A stretch of 64,000 nucleotides of DNA. Origin: Burkholderia territorii. GTDB taxonomy: Bacteria; Pseudomonadota; Gammaproteobacteria; Burkholderiales; Burkholderiaceae. The notes under the pieces are model-generated. The model saw nothing but the letters and a program-made list of their open reading frames with translations, ran no database searches and was not told where the DNA came from. Below are positions 52,129-61,542 of the stretch, one piece after another (the stretch's first letter is position 1; each line of letters starts with the position of its first letter). A program made the translations under genes and the position numbers. The stretch lies in assembly GCF_902833055.1 (NCBI RefSeq), contig NZ_CADFEJ010000002.1:372001-436000 (forward strand), read 5' to 3'.

Positions 52129-52198
52129 TTTCCTGGCAGGGGTGACCTCGGAGTCGATACCCCGATCATTTACCACGCGTCAGCGGATGTGTAAAGAA

Positions 52199-52275
52199 AC
52201 GAAACCGTTTCGTGCCAAATCGGGTTGACAGACCTCCAGTTCGTCCGCTACGTTAATAGAACGATACGGTTTCGT
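52199..52275. promoter_or_regulatory. Paired TetR operators and promoter
   Basis: ACGAAACCGTTTCGT (52199-52213) is a perfect 15-base palindrome. ACGATACGGTTTCGT (52261-52275) is the same site with one mismatch. Between them lies TTGACA (52225-52230) followed after 18 bases by TACGTT, a plausible promoter for the VOC gene. A TetR dimer at each site would cover it, so the regulator at 51427-52128 probably represses both genes. Confidence 0.75.
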
Positions 52276-52309
52276 TTCATTTGTGGTGACATCGTCAAGG
52301 AGAATCTGA

Positions 52310-52945
52310 ATGAATACCGACATTACCATTCGCCCGAAATTGCAGCACTTCGGGCTTGTCACCGGCAACCTCGACGCGATGACCGGGTGGTACCAGCAGG
52401 TGCTTGGTATGACGGTCAATTATCGCTTTGGCAACGAGGGGGATGCTCCGGGCGGCCCGCAGGGCGGCCCCCCTTTTCGGGCGGCGTTTGTCAGCAACGA
52501 CGAGGTGCATCACCGCATCGTGTTCTTTGAAGTACCAGGATTCGTTCCCGATGCCGGCCCACGGGCCGGGATGCAGCATGTTGCCTTCGAATATCGCACC
52601 TTCGACGATCTGCTTGGCACTTACGTGCGCCTCAAAAGTCTGGGGATTCTGCCGTCATTCGCTGCCGAGGAGGGGTTTCAGACCGTGTTCAACTATGCGG
52701 ACCCGGACGGCAATGCGGTCGAACTCAATGTCAACAATTACGGCAATGACTGGACAGCGACCGAGCATATGCGCAACCCACCCAAGGGGCATGCTCAACG
52801 GATCCTGATCGATCCAGAAAAACTCGTCGCCGCGCGCCTTGCGGGCGTAACGCCCGAGCAAATCCACGAGCGGATCTTTGCCGGGGAGTTCGCACAGGCA
52901 CGACAGCATCACGGCCCCCGTCACACCGGGACGGGTAGAGCGTGA
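52310..52945 (+). CDS. VOC-family (glyoxalase/catechol dioxygenase-like) protein
   Basis: This 211-residue protein has a single VOC module pair: LQHFGLVTGNLDAMTGWYQQ (first metal His), RIVFFEVPGFVPDAG, MQHVAFEYRTFDDLLGTYVR (second His), and YADPDGNAVELNVNNYGNDW (Glu). These ligands suggest a metal-dependent catechol 2,3-dioxygenase-like or glyoxalase-type enzyme. It is longer at the C-terminus than a minimal glyoxalase. Expression is likely repressed by the divergent TetR protein. The substrate is unknown. Confidence 0.88.
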   Translation: MNTDITIRPKLQHFGLVTGNLDAMTGWYQQVLGMTVNYRFGNEGDAPGGPQGGPPFRAAFVSNDEVHHRIVFFEVPGFVPDAGPRAGMQHVAFEYRTFDDLLGTYVRLKSLGILPSFAAEEGFQTVFNYADPDGNAVELNVNNYGNDWTATEHMRNPPKGHAQRILIDPEKLVAARLAGVTPEQIHERIFAGEFAQARQHHGPRHTGTGRA

Positions 52946-53199
52946 GTTTCAGAAGTATGGCTATTGTTGAGGCAACGCAAGGAACCTTGACTTGGCATGC
53001 ACGCGATACCATCGGTTTTTCAGATGGAACTCATCTAGAAATATCGGCTACTCACGCGTCGGCGGTTCGCATAACGTTCGGGCAACAAGGTTTCCCAGTC
53101 AATCAGTTCGGTTCCCTGCATCTTACGGGGTGGTGCGTCAGCACACGCCTCGCCTGGTGCCGCTCCGAGGACTAACGGGCGGGTTAATGACGCTAAGGC

Positions 53200-53590
53200 G
53201 TGAAAGACCAGACAACGGCGAATCATCATCCTGCAGCAGGACGACACGCCCACGATGATTCCGTGTCCGGGCGCGAACGCCTGTTGGACGCTGCGATCGA
53301 CCTGTTTGCGACGGGGGGCATCGCCAACACGACAGTCGCCCAGATTGCTGCAGCGGACAAGGTGACTTCGGCAATGGTGCATTACTGGTTCGAAACCAGG
53401 GAAAAGCTCTACGACGCCATCGTTGACGAACGGCTGGTGCCGCACCCGGCGGCGCTTCCCTCGAGTGACGTTATGTATCGGAGCAAATCGTCCGTACGCT
53501 GCGCCGATACAAGCTGTTCAGCGGTTTTGTAATCGAAGATTGCCAGCGGTTCGTATGCCTTCGCAAAACCGAGTTATTTTTCCGTTCTTC
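53200..53590 (+). pseudogene. TetR-family regulator, frameshifted
   Basis: From a GTG at 53200 the frame has a TetR HTH: RERLLDAAIDLFATGGIANT, then TVAQIAAADKVTSAMVHYWF with TREKLYDAIVDERLVP. After about residue 88 the frame is lost, and a TetR-like continuation (EQIVRTLRRYKLFSGFVIED) appears in another frame before further decay. The gene is not expected to make a full protein. It lies between the VOC-family gene and another TetR gene on the opposite strand. Confidence 0.7.
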
Positions 53591-53599
53591 GCCCGCGAC

Positions 53600-53939
53600 T
53601 ATCGACGGTTGGCGCCCGTGGTTGCGCATTGCATTCCGGCGGCTCAGCGAAGGGGCGTCCCGGAGCCCCGTTTTGGGAGGCTGCGCCGTGCGTGATGGTG
53701 TTCGACGCATATCCGACTCGGTTCAAGCGTCTTCGCGAAACTTGCGGTCGAGATCCGTGACACCGGAATGGACGAAACCATCGACGTGTTCGCGTTTGCA
53801 CAGCGCATTGCGGCTGCGGCTGCGGATGTCGCGATCGGTGATGAATGTCCTCGCGATATGCAAGAGGTGCGTGACACTTTCCGCGAGGTATCCGCAGCGG
53901 TGTGTCTCAACCGAATCGTGTCAACGCGGACCCGCGCTT
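53600..53939. other. Decayed sequence after the broken TetR gene
   Basis: A short frame here looks partly coding (VFAKLAVEIRDTGMDETIDV, then FAFAQRIAAAAADVAIGDEC), but it has no start signal and runs into the antisense end of the next TetR gene. Family not recognised. It is probably the tail of the same decayed locus. Confidence 0.35.
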
Positions 53940-54587
53940 TTACGAATTTGTCCGCTGCGCTTCCACATCGACACATCCTCCCCGGCACGAAAACACGCGA
54001 GTGGATAGTGTATTGAGCAGCACTTCCGTCATATCGTCATCTACCGACTTGTAATCATTCGTATGCGCGAGCCGGCTGCCGCTACACAGGATCAGCAAGC
54101 CGAACAACGTGGCATCCGTTGTCGCGGGCAACGTTGTGCCAACGCACTCGCGTGCGTGGCGCATGCAACGGCCGAAGGCGTCGAGTAGTTCCACCCACAG
54201 CGCATCGAGGACCGCGCGAATCTCGTCGTCGCGGATGGACAGGACCATCGCCTCCACCCATATCGGAAAGCAATCGCGACTGCTCAGTAAGTTCGCACAA
54301 TACGCGAGCACACGCGATGCCGATTCCTCGGGCGCGCCATTGGCAACGACAGCTTCAAGTCCGGCGAGCATTCGGTCGTGATCCTGGCGAAGCAATTCGA
54401 TCAGCAGATCGCGTTTGCTGACGAAGTTCGCGTAGAACGCGCCGCGTGTGTAGCCAGCGGCCCGCGCGATATTGTCGAGACTCGCAGCGGCAATGCCTTT
54501 CTCGATGAATACTGTCCGGCTGGCCGCGATGAGGCGACTACGTGTGTCGGATTTGCGTTGTTCGCGTGTGATGCGGCCGTGTTTCAT
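53940..54587 (-). CDS. TetR-family transcriptional regulator
   Basis: This ~215-residue protein has the TetR HTH at its N-terminus: RSRLIAASRTVFIEKGIAAA, then SLDNIARAAGYTRGAFYANF with VSKRDLLIELLRQ. The C-terminal helical domain is long (EAMVLSIRDDEIRAVLDALW). The start at 54587 (MKHGRITR) has GGAAAA seven bases upstream; an upstream in-frame ATG at 54623 lacks one. It lies 119 bases downstream of the start-side neighbour OmpW-like gene on the same strand. Its target is unknown. Confidence 0.88.
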   Translation of the reverse strand: MKHGRITREQRKSDTRSRLIAASRTVFIEKGIAAASLDNIARAAGYTRGAFYANFVSKRDLLIELLRQDHDRMLAGLEAVVANGAPEESASRVLAYCANLLSSRDCFPIWVEAMVLSIRDDEIRAVLDALWVELLDAFGRCMRHARECVGTTLPATTDATLFGLLILCSGSRLAHTNDYKSVDDDMTEVLLNTLSTRVFSCRGGCVDVEAQRTNS

Positions 54588-54706
54588 GATGCATTTTCCG
54601 TCGGAATGGCAGGTCGTCGACATACAGTGAATGAGCCGGCCGATGGCGCAGGTACTGCTGCTGCGCGCATCGCCGGATTTGATGCGTCAGGCCCTTTTCA
54701 TGTCTG

Positions 54707-55444
54707 CTAGAACGTATAGGCGACGTTCAAGAAGACGCTAAGTGGATTGAGTCGGAGCGTGGATTTCGAAACGATCGGCGTTCCGGTTGCGGTCTGCCCG
54801 TATACCGTCAGGTTTGTCTTGACCGGGATGTAGTTCAGAGCGACACCGACACCCCAATGCTTCGCGACCTTGTAATTCGCACCGATTTCGAATACCGGAT
54901 TCCACGATGCGCTAAGCGTTGCGTGCGCCGATCCGCCGGGGCCGTAGCTGTCGGTAATGAACTGGCTGTTGGTCGCCCGGACCTGGGTGAACCATGTGTA
55001 GTTCACGCCTAGTCCGATGAACGGCCGGAATTTCGATTCCGCTGAAAACAGGTGATATCGAAGATCGACGGCAGGCGGCATGGGCCTCGTAGAACCGAGG
55101 TTGCCGTATTTATGGAGCGTCCCGTCTCCCACCAGGTCGACTTTGAGTGGCAGTCCAAACAGCATCGCGACACCGATGTTGTCGGTGATGTAGTACTCCG
55201 TGGTAATGCCCATCGTATCGGTCGAGGTCGCGTGTGCCCCGGTGCCGGCCAGTTGATGATTGACCATGACGCCACCAACGCTTTCCACGGTCAACGGCGT
55301 CGCATTGCCCTGAGGTGCGACATGAAGCCATCCGACCGACATCGTCATGCTTCCCGCCGTTTGGGCGCTTGCGTTGTCGATAGCCGATGCCGAGCAGATG
55401 CAAGCCAACATGCCGACCGAGCGGATTGTTTTGCTGAACGTCAT
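54707..55444 (-). CDS. OmpW-family outer-membrane protein
   Basis: This 245-residue protein has a signal peptide (ending near ASA-Q, residue ~28) and an eight-strand beta-barrel pattern: SMTMSVGWLHVAPQGNATPL, GITTEYYITDNIGVAMLFGL, RPFIGLGVNYTWFTQV, GANYKVAKHWGVGVALNYIP and SVFLNVAYTF with C-terminal Phe. OmpW proteins form narrow hydrophobic channels and may take up hydrophobic compounds. ATG 55444 is preferred; ATG 55453 is possible. Its position next to ring-cleavage genes suggests uptake of an aromatic substrate. Confidence 0.9.
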   Translation of the reverse strand: MTFSKTIRSVGMLACICSASAIDNASAQTAGSMTMSVGWLHVAPQGNATPLTVESVGGVMVNHQLAGTGAHATSTDTMGITTEYYITDNIGVAMLFGLPLKVDLVGDGTLHKYGNLGSTRPMPPAVDLRYHLFSAESKFRPFIGLGVNYTWFTQVRATNSQFITDSYGPGGSAHATLSASWNPVFEIGANYKVAKHWGVGVALNYIPVKTNLTVYGQTATGTPIVSKSTLRLNPLSVFLNVAYTF

Positions 55445-55719
55445 ATGTCTCATCCTGTCTGTATGGGAGGGTTTTGTTATTGGAATGCGGTTGCTAATAA
55501 CTGCGTGACGATATTTACTCTGGATACCTGATTATTTAGTGTAGAACTATGCGATCGATGCGAAGTTGCCGGGCGCAGAGACTTCGTGCTGCGTGCACAC
55601 TCATCGCGCCGATATCAACGGAGATCTCGGCGGCGCGCGTGTCAATTCATTTATCTACTTCGCAGATTCCATGTGAAATCCGATAAATCGATTTGAATAC
55701 TCTGCGGGTCGATTGAACT

Positions 55720-57726
55720 TCAGTCGCTCTCGCCGCTTGCCGCACGGTCATTCGACGTACCCGTCGTTCGCTCGCTCGTTTGCCGTGCGGCCGAGATCGA
55801 ATACGCAAACGGGAAGCGTCCCAGCACGGCGCGCGCTGCAGGTTCAAATCGTGGATCGGAAAGCTCCACCGAGATCAGCATCGCGCTCGACTGATCGGTG
55901 GCAACCTCGACAGATGCACCCGCAACGCCAGCTTCGTCCAACGCCGATCGGAGTGCGTCACCCGTTTCGCGGCGCTTGAGTTCCGGTTTGAAGATCTTGC
56001 CGACGCCGGTGAGCGGAATTGCTTCGACGATTCGGACGTGTTTGGGTAGCGCGGCCCGCTCGGTAATCTGCTCGCGCATGAATGTGGACAAGTCCTGCTC
56101 GGTGGCCGTCGCGCCCGGTTTGAGCTGAACGTACGCGACCGGCACTTCGCCGACATGCGCGTCGGGGCGCCCGATTCCCACGGCGATCTGGACGGCCGGA
56201 TGTCGATGCAGCGGTTCCTCGATGGCCGCCGGGTCGATATTGTGGCCGCCGCGAATGATCAGGTCCTTCCTGCGGCCAGTCAGCCAGAAGTAGCCGTGGG
56301 CGTCGCATCGAGCGAGGTCGCCGGTGTTGAGCCAGCGCTCGCCGTCGCCGAGATCGAGCCACAGGCCGGCGTTCTGGTCGGGATTCGTGTAACCGGCAAA
56401 CACGTTCGGCCCCGAAATGACGAGCAGCCCGACTTCGTCAACCGCGCATTCGCGCAGGAAACGTCCGGCATCGTCGACGACGACCGTCCTCATTGCCTGA
56501 AAGGGAATCCGTAACCCGATCGATCCGAGCTTGCGCTCGCCGGTGGGCGGATTGACGCTGCTCACGCACGTTCCCTCGGTCAGGCCGTAGCCTTCGAGAA
56601 TCTTGATGCCCGTCCTTTCCTGGAACGCACGAAAGACCTCGACGGGCATCGGCGCCGCACCGCACAGGCCGTATTCGAGCGAGTCGATGGCGTGGTCGCC
56701 GACGGGCACGTCGAGCAGCGACGCGTACAGTGTCGGGACGCCGCTGAAGAAGTTGATGCGATGATGTTCGACGATTTCCCAGAAGCGTTTGACGACGCCG
56801 TCGCCCCGGTAGCCTTGCGGGGTGCCGAGCACGACATGAGCGCCTCTGGAAAATGGCAGAAGGCCGGTCACCATCGCCGCATTCACGTGGAAGAGCGGCA
56901 ATCCGCAAAACGTGGTCTTGCCGGGGCCGATGCTGTCGCCGAGGAATTGGCCGGCGCTCCACGCGTTCGCCACTTCGTTGCCGTGACTACGCATCGCGAT
57001 TTTCGGCAATCCTGTCGTTCCTCCGGTGCAGAAGAAGGACGACGGGTCACCGGACCGAAAGTGCCGTGCGTTGTCGAGCGCTTCCCCGGATTCGCGCGCG
57101 ATTGCCGTGGCGAAGTCGTGGATCCGCACGCGAGCAGGTACCGCACGCCGCAGATTGCCATCTTCATGCAGCGTTGCACACGTGTCGCGTTGGCGCGTGC
57201 GTGACGCCGCCGGGCCGCCGGCGCGATAGGCCAGATCGACCAGCACGAGATGCTCGAGCGACTCGACCTCGTGAAGAATGGCGGCGACTTTTTGCCAGAG
57301 ATCGGTGCCGGGGAATGGCGCGAGCGTCACGAGCACGCTGGCGCCCGCGGCATTGAGCAGATCGCCTATCGCCCGGCTTTCGAGCAGCGGATTGATCGCG
57401 CAGACGATGCCGGCGGCCTCGCCGCCCCAGATCACGAAATGCGTTTCGGGCAGGTTGGGAAGGACATAGGCGATTACGGAGTCCGCGTTCACGCCGAGGC
57501 GGACGAACATGTTGGCCGTGCGCGTAATGTCGTGCACCAGCTCTCGATAGGTCCAGCGCTCGGCGTCGCGATGCGCGTCGGCAGTCGGAAAGAACGAGAG
57601 CGCGGGGGCGGAAGGATCGATTGCCGCGCCGGCGCGGATCAATTCGTACGTGCTGGCCGGCAAGTCGTGCGGCAGGCCCCGTGCTTCGATGGCCAGTACG
57701 TCGTCCAGGGTCGCGATGCCGCTCAT
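55720..57726 (-). CDS. AMP-dependent acyl-CoA synthetase/ligase
   Basis: This 668-residue enzyme has the P-loop FFCTGGTTGLPKIAMRSHGN, the EGYGLTEGT motif, WLTGRRKDLIIRGGHNIDPA, and the C-terminal Lys in TGVGKIFKPEL. It should activate a carboxylic acid as acyl-AMP and then acyl-CoA. A C-terminal extension of ~75 residues after TGVGKIFKPEL is unusual in length. It overlaps the FAH gene by ATGA and is the last gene of the minus-strand extradiol operon, so its substrate is probably the acid formed by ring cleavage and hydrolysis. A much longer open frame upstream of 57726 is antisense noise. Confidence 0.9.
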   Translation of the reverse strand: MSGIATLDDVLAIEARGLPHDLPASTYELIRAGAAIDPSAPALSFFPTADAHRDAERWTYRELVHDITRTANMFVRLGVNADSVIAYVLPNLPETHFVIWGGEAAGIVCAINPLLESRAIGDLLNAAGASVLVTLAPFPGTDLWQKVAAILHEVESLEHLVLVDLAYRAGGPAASRTRQRDTCATLHEDGNLRRAVPARVRIHDFATAIARESGEALDNARHFRSGDPSSFFCTGGTTGLPKIAMRSHGNEVANAWSAGQFLGDSIGPGKTTFCGLPLFHVNAAMVTGLLPFSRGAHVVLGTPQGYRGDGVVKRFWEIVEHHRINFFSGVPTLYASLLDVPVGDHAIDSLEYGLCGAAPMPVEVFRAFQERTGIKILEGYGLTEGTCVSSVNPPTGERKLGSIGLRIPFQAMRTVVVDDAGRFLRECAVDEVGLLVISGPNVFAGYTNPDQNAGLWLDLGDGERWLNTGDLARCDAHGYFWLTGRRKDLIIRGGHNIDPAAIEEPLHRHPAVQIAVGIGRPDAHVGEVPVAYVQLKPGATATEQDLSTFMREQITERAALPKHVRIVEAIPLTGVGKIFKPELKRRETGDALRSALDEAGVAGASVEVATDQSSAMLISVELSDPRFEPAARAVLGRFPFAYSISAARQTSERTTGTSNDRAASGESD

Positions 57727-58679
57727 GCCGCTTCTCCCACGATCATGTTGCGTTGTACGCCGAGATCGATCGTTCCGTCGCGGCTTGCGATCCGCGCTTC
57801 GACGATGTCTCCGGCCTTCAGGTATTGCGTCCGCGCGGCCTGCACCTTCATGAACATCTGCCACTTCACGGCCTCGGGAAACAGTGCGACGACGCGCTGC
57901 TTGAGCGGTGAAGGAATGCTGAGCGCACAGCCGGCCGGTGTGCCGGTCGCGAGCAGATCGCCTGCGTGCAGGTCGTGCACGCCGGACAGCTCGGTCAAGG
58001 TTTCCGCCGGGCCGAAGACCAGGTTGGCCGTCGAATCCTGCTGGCGGACCTCGCCGTTGACGGTCAGCGTCAGATCGAGCGCCTTCAGCTTCGGGAAGTC
58101 CCGCCGCTCGAACAGGCACAGATAAGGGCCGACCGGGCCGAAGGTCCGATAGCTCTTGCCCTTGTAGAACTGCATCTGCGGAATCTGCACGTCGCGCGCG
58201 GAGTAATCGTTCACGGTCACGATGCCGGCGATATAGTCGTGCAGGTTCGCGTCCGTGATGTGCTGATGGGAGGTGATGTCGCGCCTGAGGATGAGTCCGA
58301 GTTCGATCTCGTAGTCGAGAAATCGAACGTGCCGTGGCTTGACGACGGGTGAATCGGCCGCGACGATGCAGCTCGTCGCCTTCGTGAAGATCATGTTGAA
58401 CTTCTTCGCATCCGGATCCATGCCCGATTCGATCATGTGCCGGCGATAGTTCGCGCCCTGGCAAACGAATTGCTGGTTGGCCGTGACCGGAGGCAGCCAT
58501 TCGACGTCGCGCTCGGGAATGGTCGGGCCGTCGAGCGCGACGAGGCGCTCCACCGGATTCGCCGCGAGAAAGCTCGCCGTTGTCTCGAAGTAGCCGGGGA
58601 TCGGCGTGACGGCGCCGTTGGCGACCACGCCCCATCGGGCGCGGCCTTGATGCCGGAAATGCAGGACGTGCAGTGACAT
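57723..58679 (-). CDS. Fumarylacetoacetate hydrolase (FAH)-family protein
   Basis: This 318-residue protein has FAH motifs: QFVCQGANYRRHMIESGMDP, RFLDYEIELGLILRRDITSH (Asp/Glu metal site), GIVTVNDYSARDVQIPQMQF, and LLATGTPAGCALSIPS. Such enzymes cleave C-C bonds in 2-hydroxy-6-oxo or acylpyruvate products of extradiol cleavage. It lies between the dioxygenase and acyl-CoA ligase genes, which fits a hydrolase step after ring opening, in place of an alpha/beta-type (MhpC-like) hydrolase. The end overlaps the ligase start by four bases. Confidence 0.9.
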   Translation of the reverse strand: MSLHVLHFRHQGRARWGVVANGAVTPIPGYFETTASFLAANPVERLVALDGPTIPERDVEWLPPVTANQQFVCQGANYRRHMIESGMDPDAKKFNMIFTKATSCIVAADSPVVKPRHVRFLDYEIELGLILRRDITSHQHITDANLHDYIAGIVTVNDYSARDVQIPQMQFYKGKSYRTFGPVGPYLCLFERRDFPKLKALDLTLTVNGEVRQQDSTANLVFGPAETLTELSGVHDLHAGDLLATGTPAGCALSIPSPLKQRVVALFPEAVKWQMFMKVQAARTQYLKAGDIVEARIASRDGTIDLGVQRNMIVGEAA

Positions 58680-58715
58680 GAGTGCGTCTCTCGTGTTTCG
58701 GAAAGCGGTTGTAGA

Positions 58716-59786
58716 TCAGGCGAAAATCCTGGCCAGCGTGACCAGCTTGCTCAGCGTCAGATCGGGACTGCGGCGCAGGTTGCGCAACAGCGCCGCCAGG
58801 CTCGATGGCGTCATGCGCGGCTTCGTGAAGCTGCGCGGCATCGACGGCCCCCACTGCGCCATCGCTTCCCGGCTGACCGCATGCACGCCTGTCGGCTCGT
58901 CGGCGGTAAACAGATCGCCGTCGCAGTAGTGTTCGTGCTTGTCACCCCACGGGTCCTGCCAGTAGTCGAAGATCTGGCTGCCGAGAATGTGGCGCCCGAT
59001 GCCCCACGCATGCGTCCAACCGTTGTCGCGCAGCATGCGCTGCCCCATGCCGACCGCATCGGCATCGATCAGTTCGTACGCGCTATGGCTGTAGGTCGGC
59101 ACGAACCCCTGGGCGAGCGCGAGCGTATGGTGATCGGCCGGCTGGTCGCCAAGATCGAGCCGCATGAACGCAACGGCAGGCGAGCCATCCGGCAGCACCT
59201 GGACGTCGCTGGGGATGAACCCGAAATGCCGCGTGTACCATGCGCACGTCTCCTGGTAGTCGGCCAGCTCGAGCACGACGTGACCGAGCCGGACGATCTC
59301 AGGCGCGCTTGCCGGTGGCCGCTGGGTCTCGTTGATCCGCACGGGTGTGTCGACCGAATTGAACGGCAGCGGTGCGCGGTGCGGCAACGCGCTGGCCGGC
59401 ATTTGGTCCGCGATCGCATCGACGCGGAAACCGGAAGGATCGACGAGCCGCACGCGGTAGCCGCCGCCAGGCCAATCCGATACCTCGACGTCCGATGCGC
59501 CGGGGACCCGAGCGAGCGCATCCAGATCGGCGCGGCTCGCGACCCGCAATCCCAAGCCCACGAACCGGGCTTTCGGTGCGCGACGAACCACGTAGCAAAA
59601 GTGTGCGGCTTCCGTTCCGCGCAACAGCAGTACCGATTCGTCTCGCTGAACCGTCCGAAGGCCGAAGTCGTTGAGGAACCGCTCGGCCTCGCCGAGATCG
59701 GGGCGATCGAAGATCAGGTAAGCCAGTGCCGATGCCTTCGTCGTCGGGTGCGGGTGGCGGGCCGGCTGTGCAGTGGTCAGTTTCAT
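58716..59786 (-). CDS. Extradiol dioxygenase (type I, VOC superfamily)
   Basis: This 356-residue protein has two VOC domains, with metal-binding residues visible in the second: His in IVRLGHVVLELADYQ, DHHTLALAQ, HSAYELID and Glu in KHEHYCDGD. The first domain (ALAYLIFDRPDLGEAERFLN) is degenerate as usual. The enzyme opens a catecholic ring using Fe(II). It is larger than BphC (about 300 residues) because of a C-terminal extension (RMTPSSLAALLRNLRRSPDL). Its operon neighbours are the FAD hydroxylase upstream and FAH hydrolase downstream. Confidence 0.9.
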   Translation of the reverse strand: MKLTTAQPARHPHPTTKASALAYLIFDRPDLGEAERFLNDFGLRTVQRDESVLLLRGTEAAHFCYVVRRAPKARFVGLGLRVASRADLDALARVPGASDVEVSDWPGGGYRVRLVDPSGFRVDAIADQMPASALPHRAPLPFNSVDTPVRINETQRPPASAPEIVRLGHVVLELADYQETCAWYTRHFGFIPSDVQVLPDGSPAVAFMRLDLGDQPADHHTLALAQGFVPTYSHSAYELIDADAVGMGQRMLRDNGWTHAWGIGRHILGSQIFDYWQDPWGDKHEHYCDGDLFTADEPTGVHAVSREAMAQWGPSMPRSFTKPRMTPSSLAALLRNLRRSPDLTLSKLVTLARIFA

Positions 59787-59807
59787 GGCGGATAACAGTC
59801 AGGCGGA

Positions 59808-61493
59808 TCAGAGGGCAAGCGCGACGGAGGGCGTCGTCGCATCACGGGATATTCCGAGCAACGTCAGGCTTTCGTGCACGATACGGTCTGCATCTGCAAC
59901 CGGTCCGTCGTGGACGATGGTTTTGTCGGGACGCACGACCGCGATCCAGCCGAGAGGCGCGAACCGGGGAAGGAAGGTGCCGTCGAGGTCTTCCCAGTGG
60001 TCGCGCCCGGAAAGATGCAGTCGCTGCCCGCGATGCGCGATCTGGACAATGGCGCCGCCCGTCTGCGCCAACGCCGTCGCTGTGCCGGGATCGAGCGATG
60101 CGCGAGGATCGCAGCCGAATCCAACCAGCGCATAACCGTCGCCCAGCACGTCGTCGCTCAGGCGGGCGGCGCCGTCGGCACTTCTCAGCCAGCCCTGCGG
60201 GATGGTCGCGCCGCGAACCAGCTTCGTGCGCGTGCAGCCTTTGACGAAAAGTCCGGACCGGAACGCGTTCTTCGGCTTGATGCGCAGTTCCTCGAATTGC
60301 GTACGCAGGCCGGGCACCAGCCGCGACAGCCGCATCAGGCCATGCGTCGCGAATGCGATTGCGCCGTTGCGTGGCATGACGAGGCGACCCATGAATTTCG
60401 CGAGATTGATCATCGATTTCGCGTGAGGGCGGCGCTCTTCGTCGTAGGTGTCGAGAATCCGCGGATCGGCCCTGCCCAGGATGACCCAGGCGAGCTTCCA
60501 GCTCAGGTTGGCCGCGTCGCGCAAGCCGGCGACGAGCCCCTGGCCGACGAACGGCGGCGTAATGTGCGCCGCGTCGCCGGCCAGGAAGACGCGCCCCTTG
60601 CTGAACGCGTCGACGGTTCTCGCGTGGAAACGGTAGACCGCCTTGCGCTCGATGGTGATGTCGTCGACGTTGCCCCATGGCGCGAGCAACTCGCGGATGC
60701 GCGCATCGGACTCCATTTCGTCGCGGCTTTCGTCGGGATGGAGCATGAATTCCCAGCGCTCTCGCCCACCCGGCGCGACCATGTGCGGTGTCGGCCGGCG
60801 ATGATCGCAGATGAACTCGACATGATCGATCGGGCGCGGAACATGGTGGGCGTCGACGATCAACCAGTCCTCGGCATATGTCTTGCCCTTGAATTCCTGA
60901 CCGATCAGCTGGCGCACGAGCGAGCTCGCGCCATCCGCGCCGACGATGTAACGGGCGCGCACGACGTGCGTGCGCCCGTGCCCGGCATCGAGCGACGCGA
61001 GCACGTGATCGGGCTCCGTAGTGAAGCCGGTGAGCGTCGTGCCGAGTGCGACATGGGCGCACGCGTATGTGCGCAAGCGGTTGCGCAGGCAGCGTTCCAG
61101 GTCGGGCTGGTAAAACGTCACGAGCCTCGGATGGCCATCCAGGCTGCCGAGCGTATTCACGCGGCCGAACTCGCCGAGCAGCGGCGATCGCATCCGGACA
61201 TACGGAATCGCGACCGTCTCGAAATCCTGCTCGCCGATGCCGGCCGACTGCAGGATCCGCAATGCTTCGTTGTCCAGCGCGATTGCCCGGGGCGCCATGA
61301 ACATCTCGGCGGCCTTGTCGATGACCATGACGTTCACACCGTGACGCGCCAGCATGTTGGCCATTGCGGCGCCAACCGGTCCGAATCCCACGATCAGTAC
61401 GTCGACCGCCGAAGGCAGTGCGCGCTCCGCCGATGCCGGCGGATTCCCGCGAATGGACGCACTGGCGCCCGTATGAACATATGTCTCCACCAT
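59808..61493 (-). CDS. FAD-dependent aromatic hydroxylase (MhpA/PheA-like)
   Basis: This 561-residue group A flavin monooxygenase has the FAD-binding VDVLIVGFGPVGAAMANMLA, the DG motif YIVGADGASSLVRQLIG, and the GD motif GRVFLAGDAAHITPPFVGQG. A thioredoxin-like C-terminal domain ends the protein, as in MhpA and phenol hydroxylase. The enzyme uses NAD(P)H and O2 to add a hydroxyl ortho to an existing one, giving the catechol for the extradiol enzyme. The ATG at 61493 is chosen because a TetR promoter region lies just beyond and longer frames are antisense. First gene of the operon. Confidence 0.92.
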   Translation of the reverse strand: MVETYVHTGASASIRGNPPASAERALPSAVDVLIVGFGPVGAAMANMLARHGVNVMVIDKAAEMFMAPRAIALDNEALRILQSAGIGEQDFETVAIPYVRMRSPLLGEFGRVNTLGSLDGHPRLVTFYQPDLERCLRNRLRTYACAHVALGTTLTGFTTEPDHVLASLDAGHGRTHVVRARYIVGADGASSLVRQLIGQEFKGKTYAEDWLIVDAHHVPRPIDHVEFICDHRRPTPHMVAPGGRERWEFMLHPDESRDEMESDARIRELLAPWGNVDDITIERKAVYRFHARTVDAFSKGRVFLAGDAAHITPPFVGQGLVAGLRDAANLSWKLAWVILGRADPRILDTYDEERRPHAKSMINLAKFMGRLVMPRNGAIAFATHGLMRLSRLVPGLRTQFEELRIKPKNAFRSGLFVKGCTRTKLVRGATIPQGWLRSADGAARLSDDVLGDGYALVGFGCDPRASLDPGTATALAQTGGAIVQIAHRGQRLHLSGRDHWEDLDGTFLPRFAPLGWIAVVRPDKTIVHDGPVADADRIVHESLTLLGISRDATTPSVALAL

Positions 61494-61542
61494 TTCTCCA
61501 TTCGTCTTTCGATTGGATGTGCAGGCCGTGTTCGGCTGCTTG

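Noticed and set aside
52942..53175. A short plus-strand gene after the VOC enzyme
   Set aside because: No ribosome-binding site, domain or consistent codon pattern; it looks like decayed intergenic DNA before the broken TetR gene.
55720..58854. A 1044-residue open frame suggesting a fusion of ligase and upstream sequence
   Set aside because: The first ~375 residues are antisense-phase translation of the FAH gene. The ligase starts at 57726 with an ATGA overlap.
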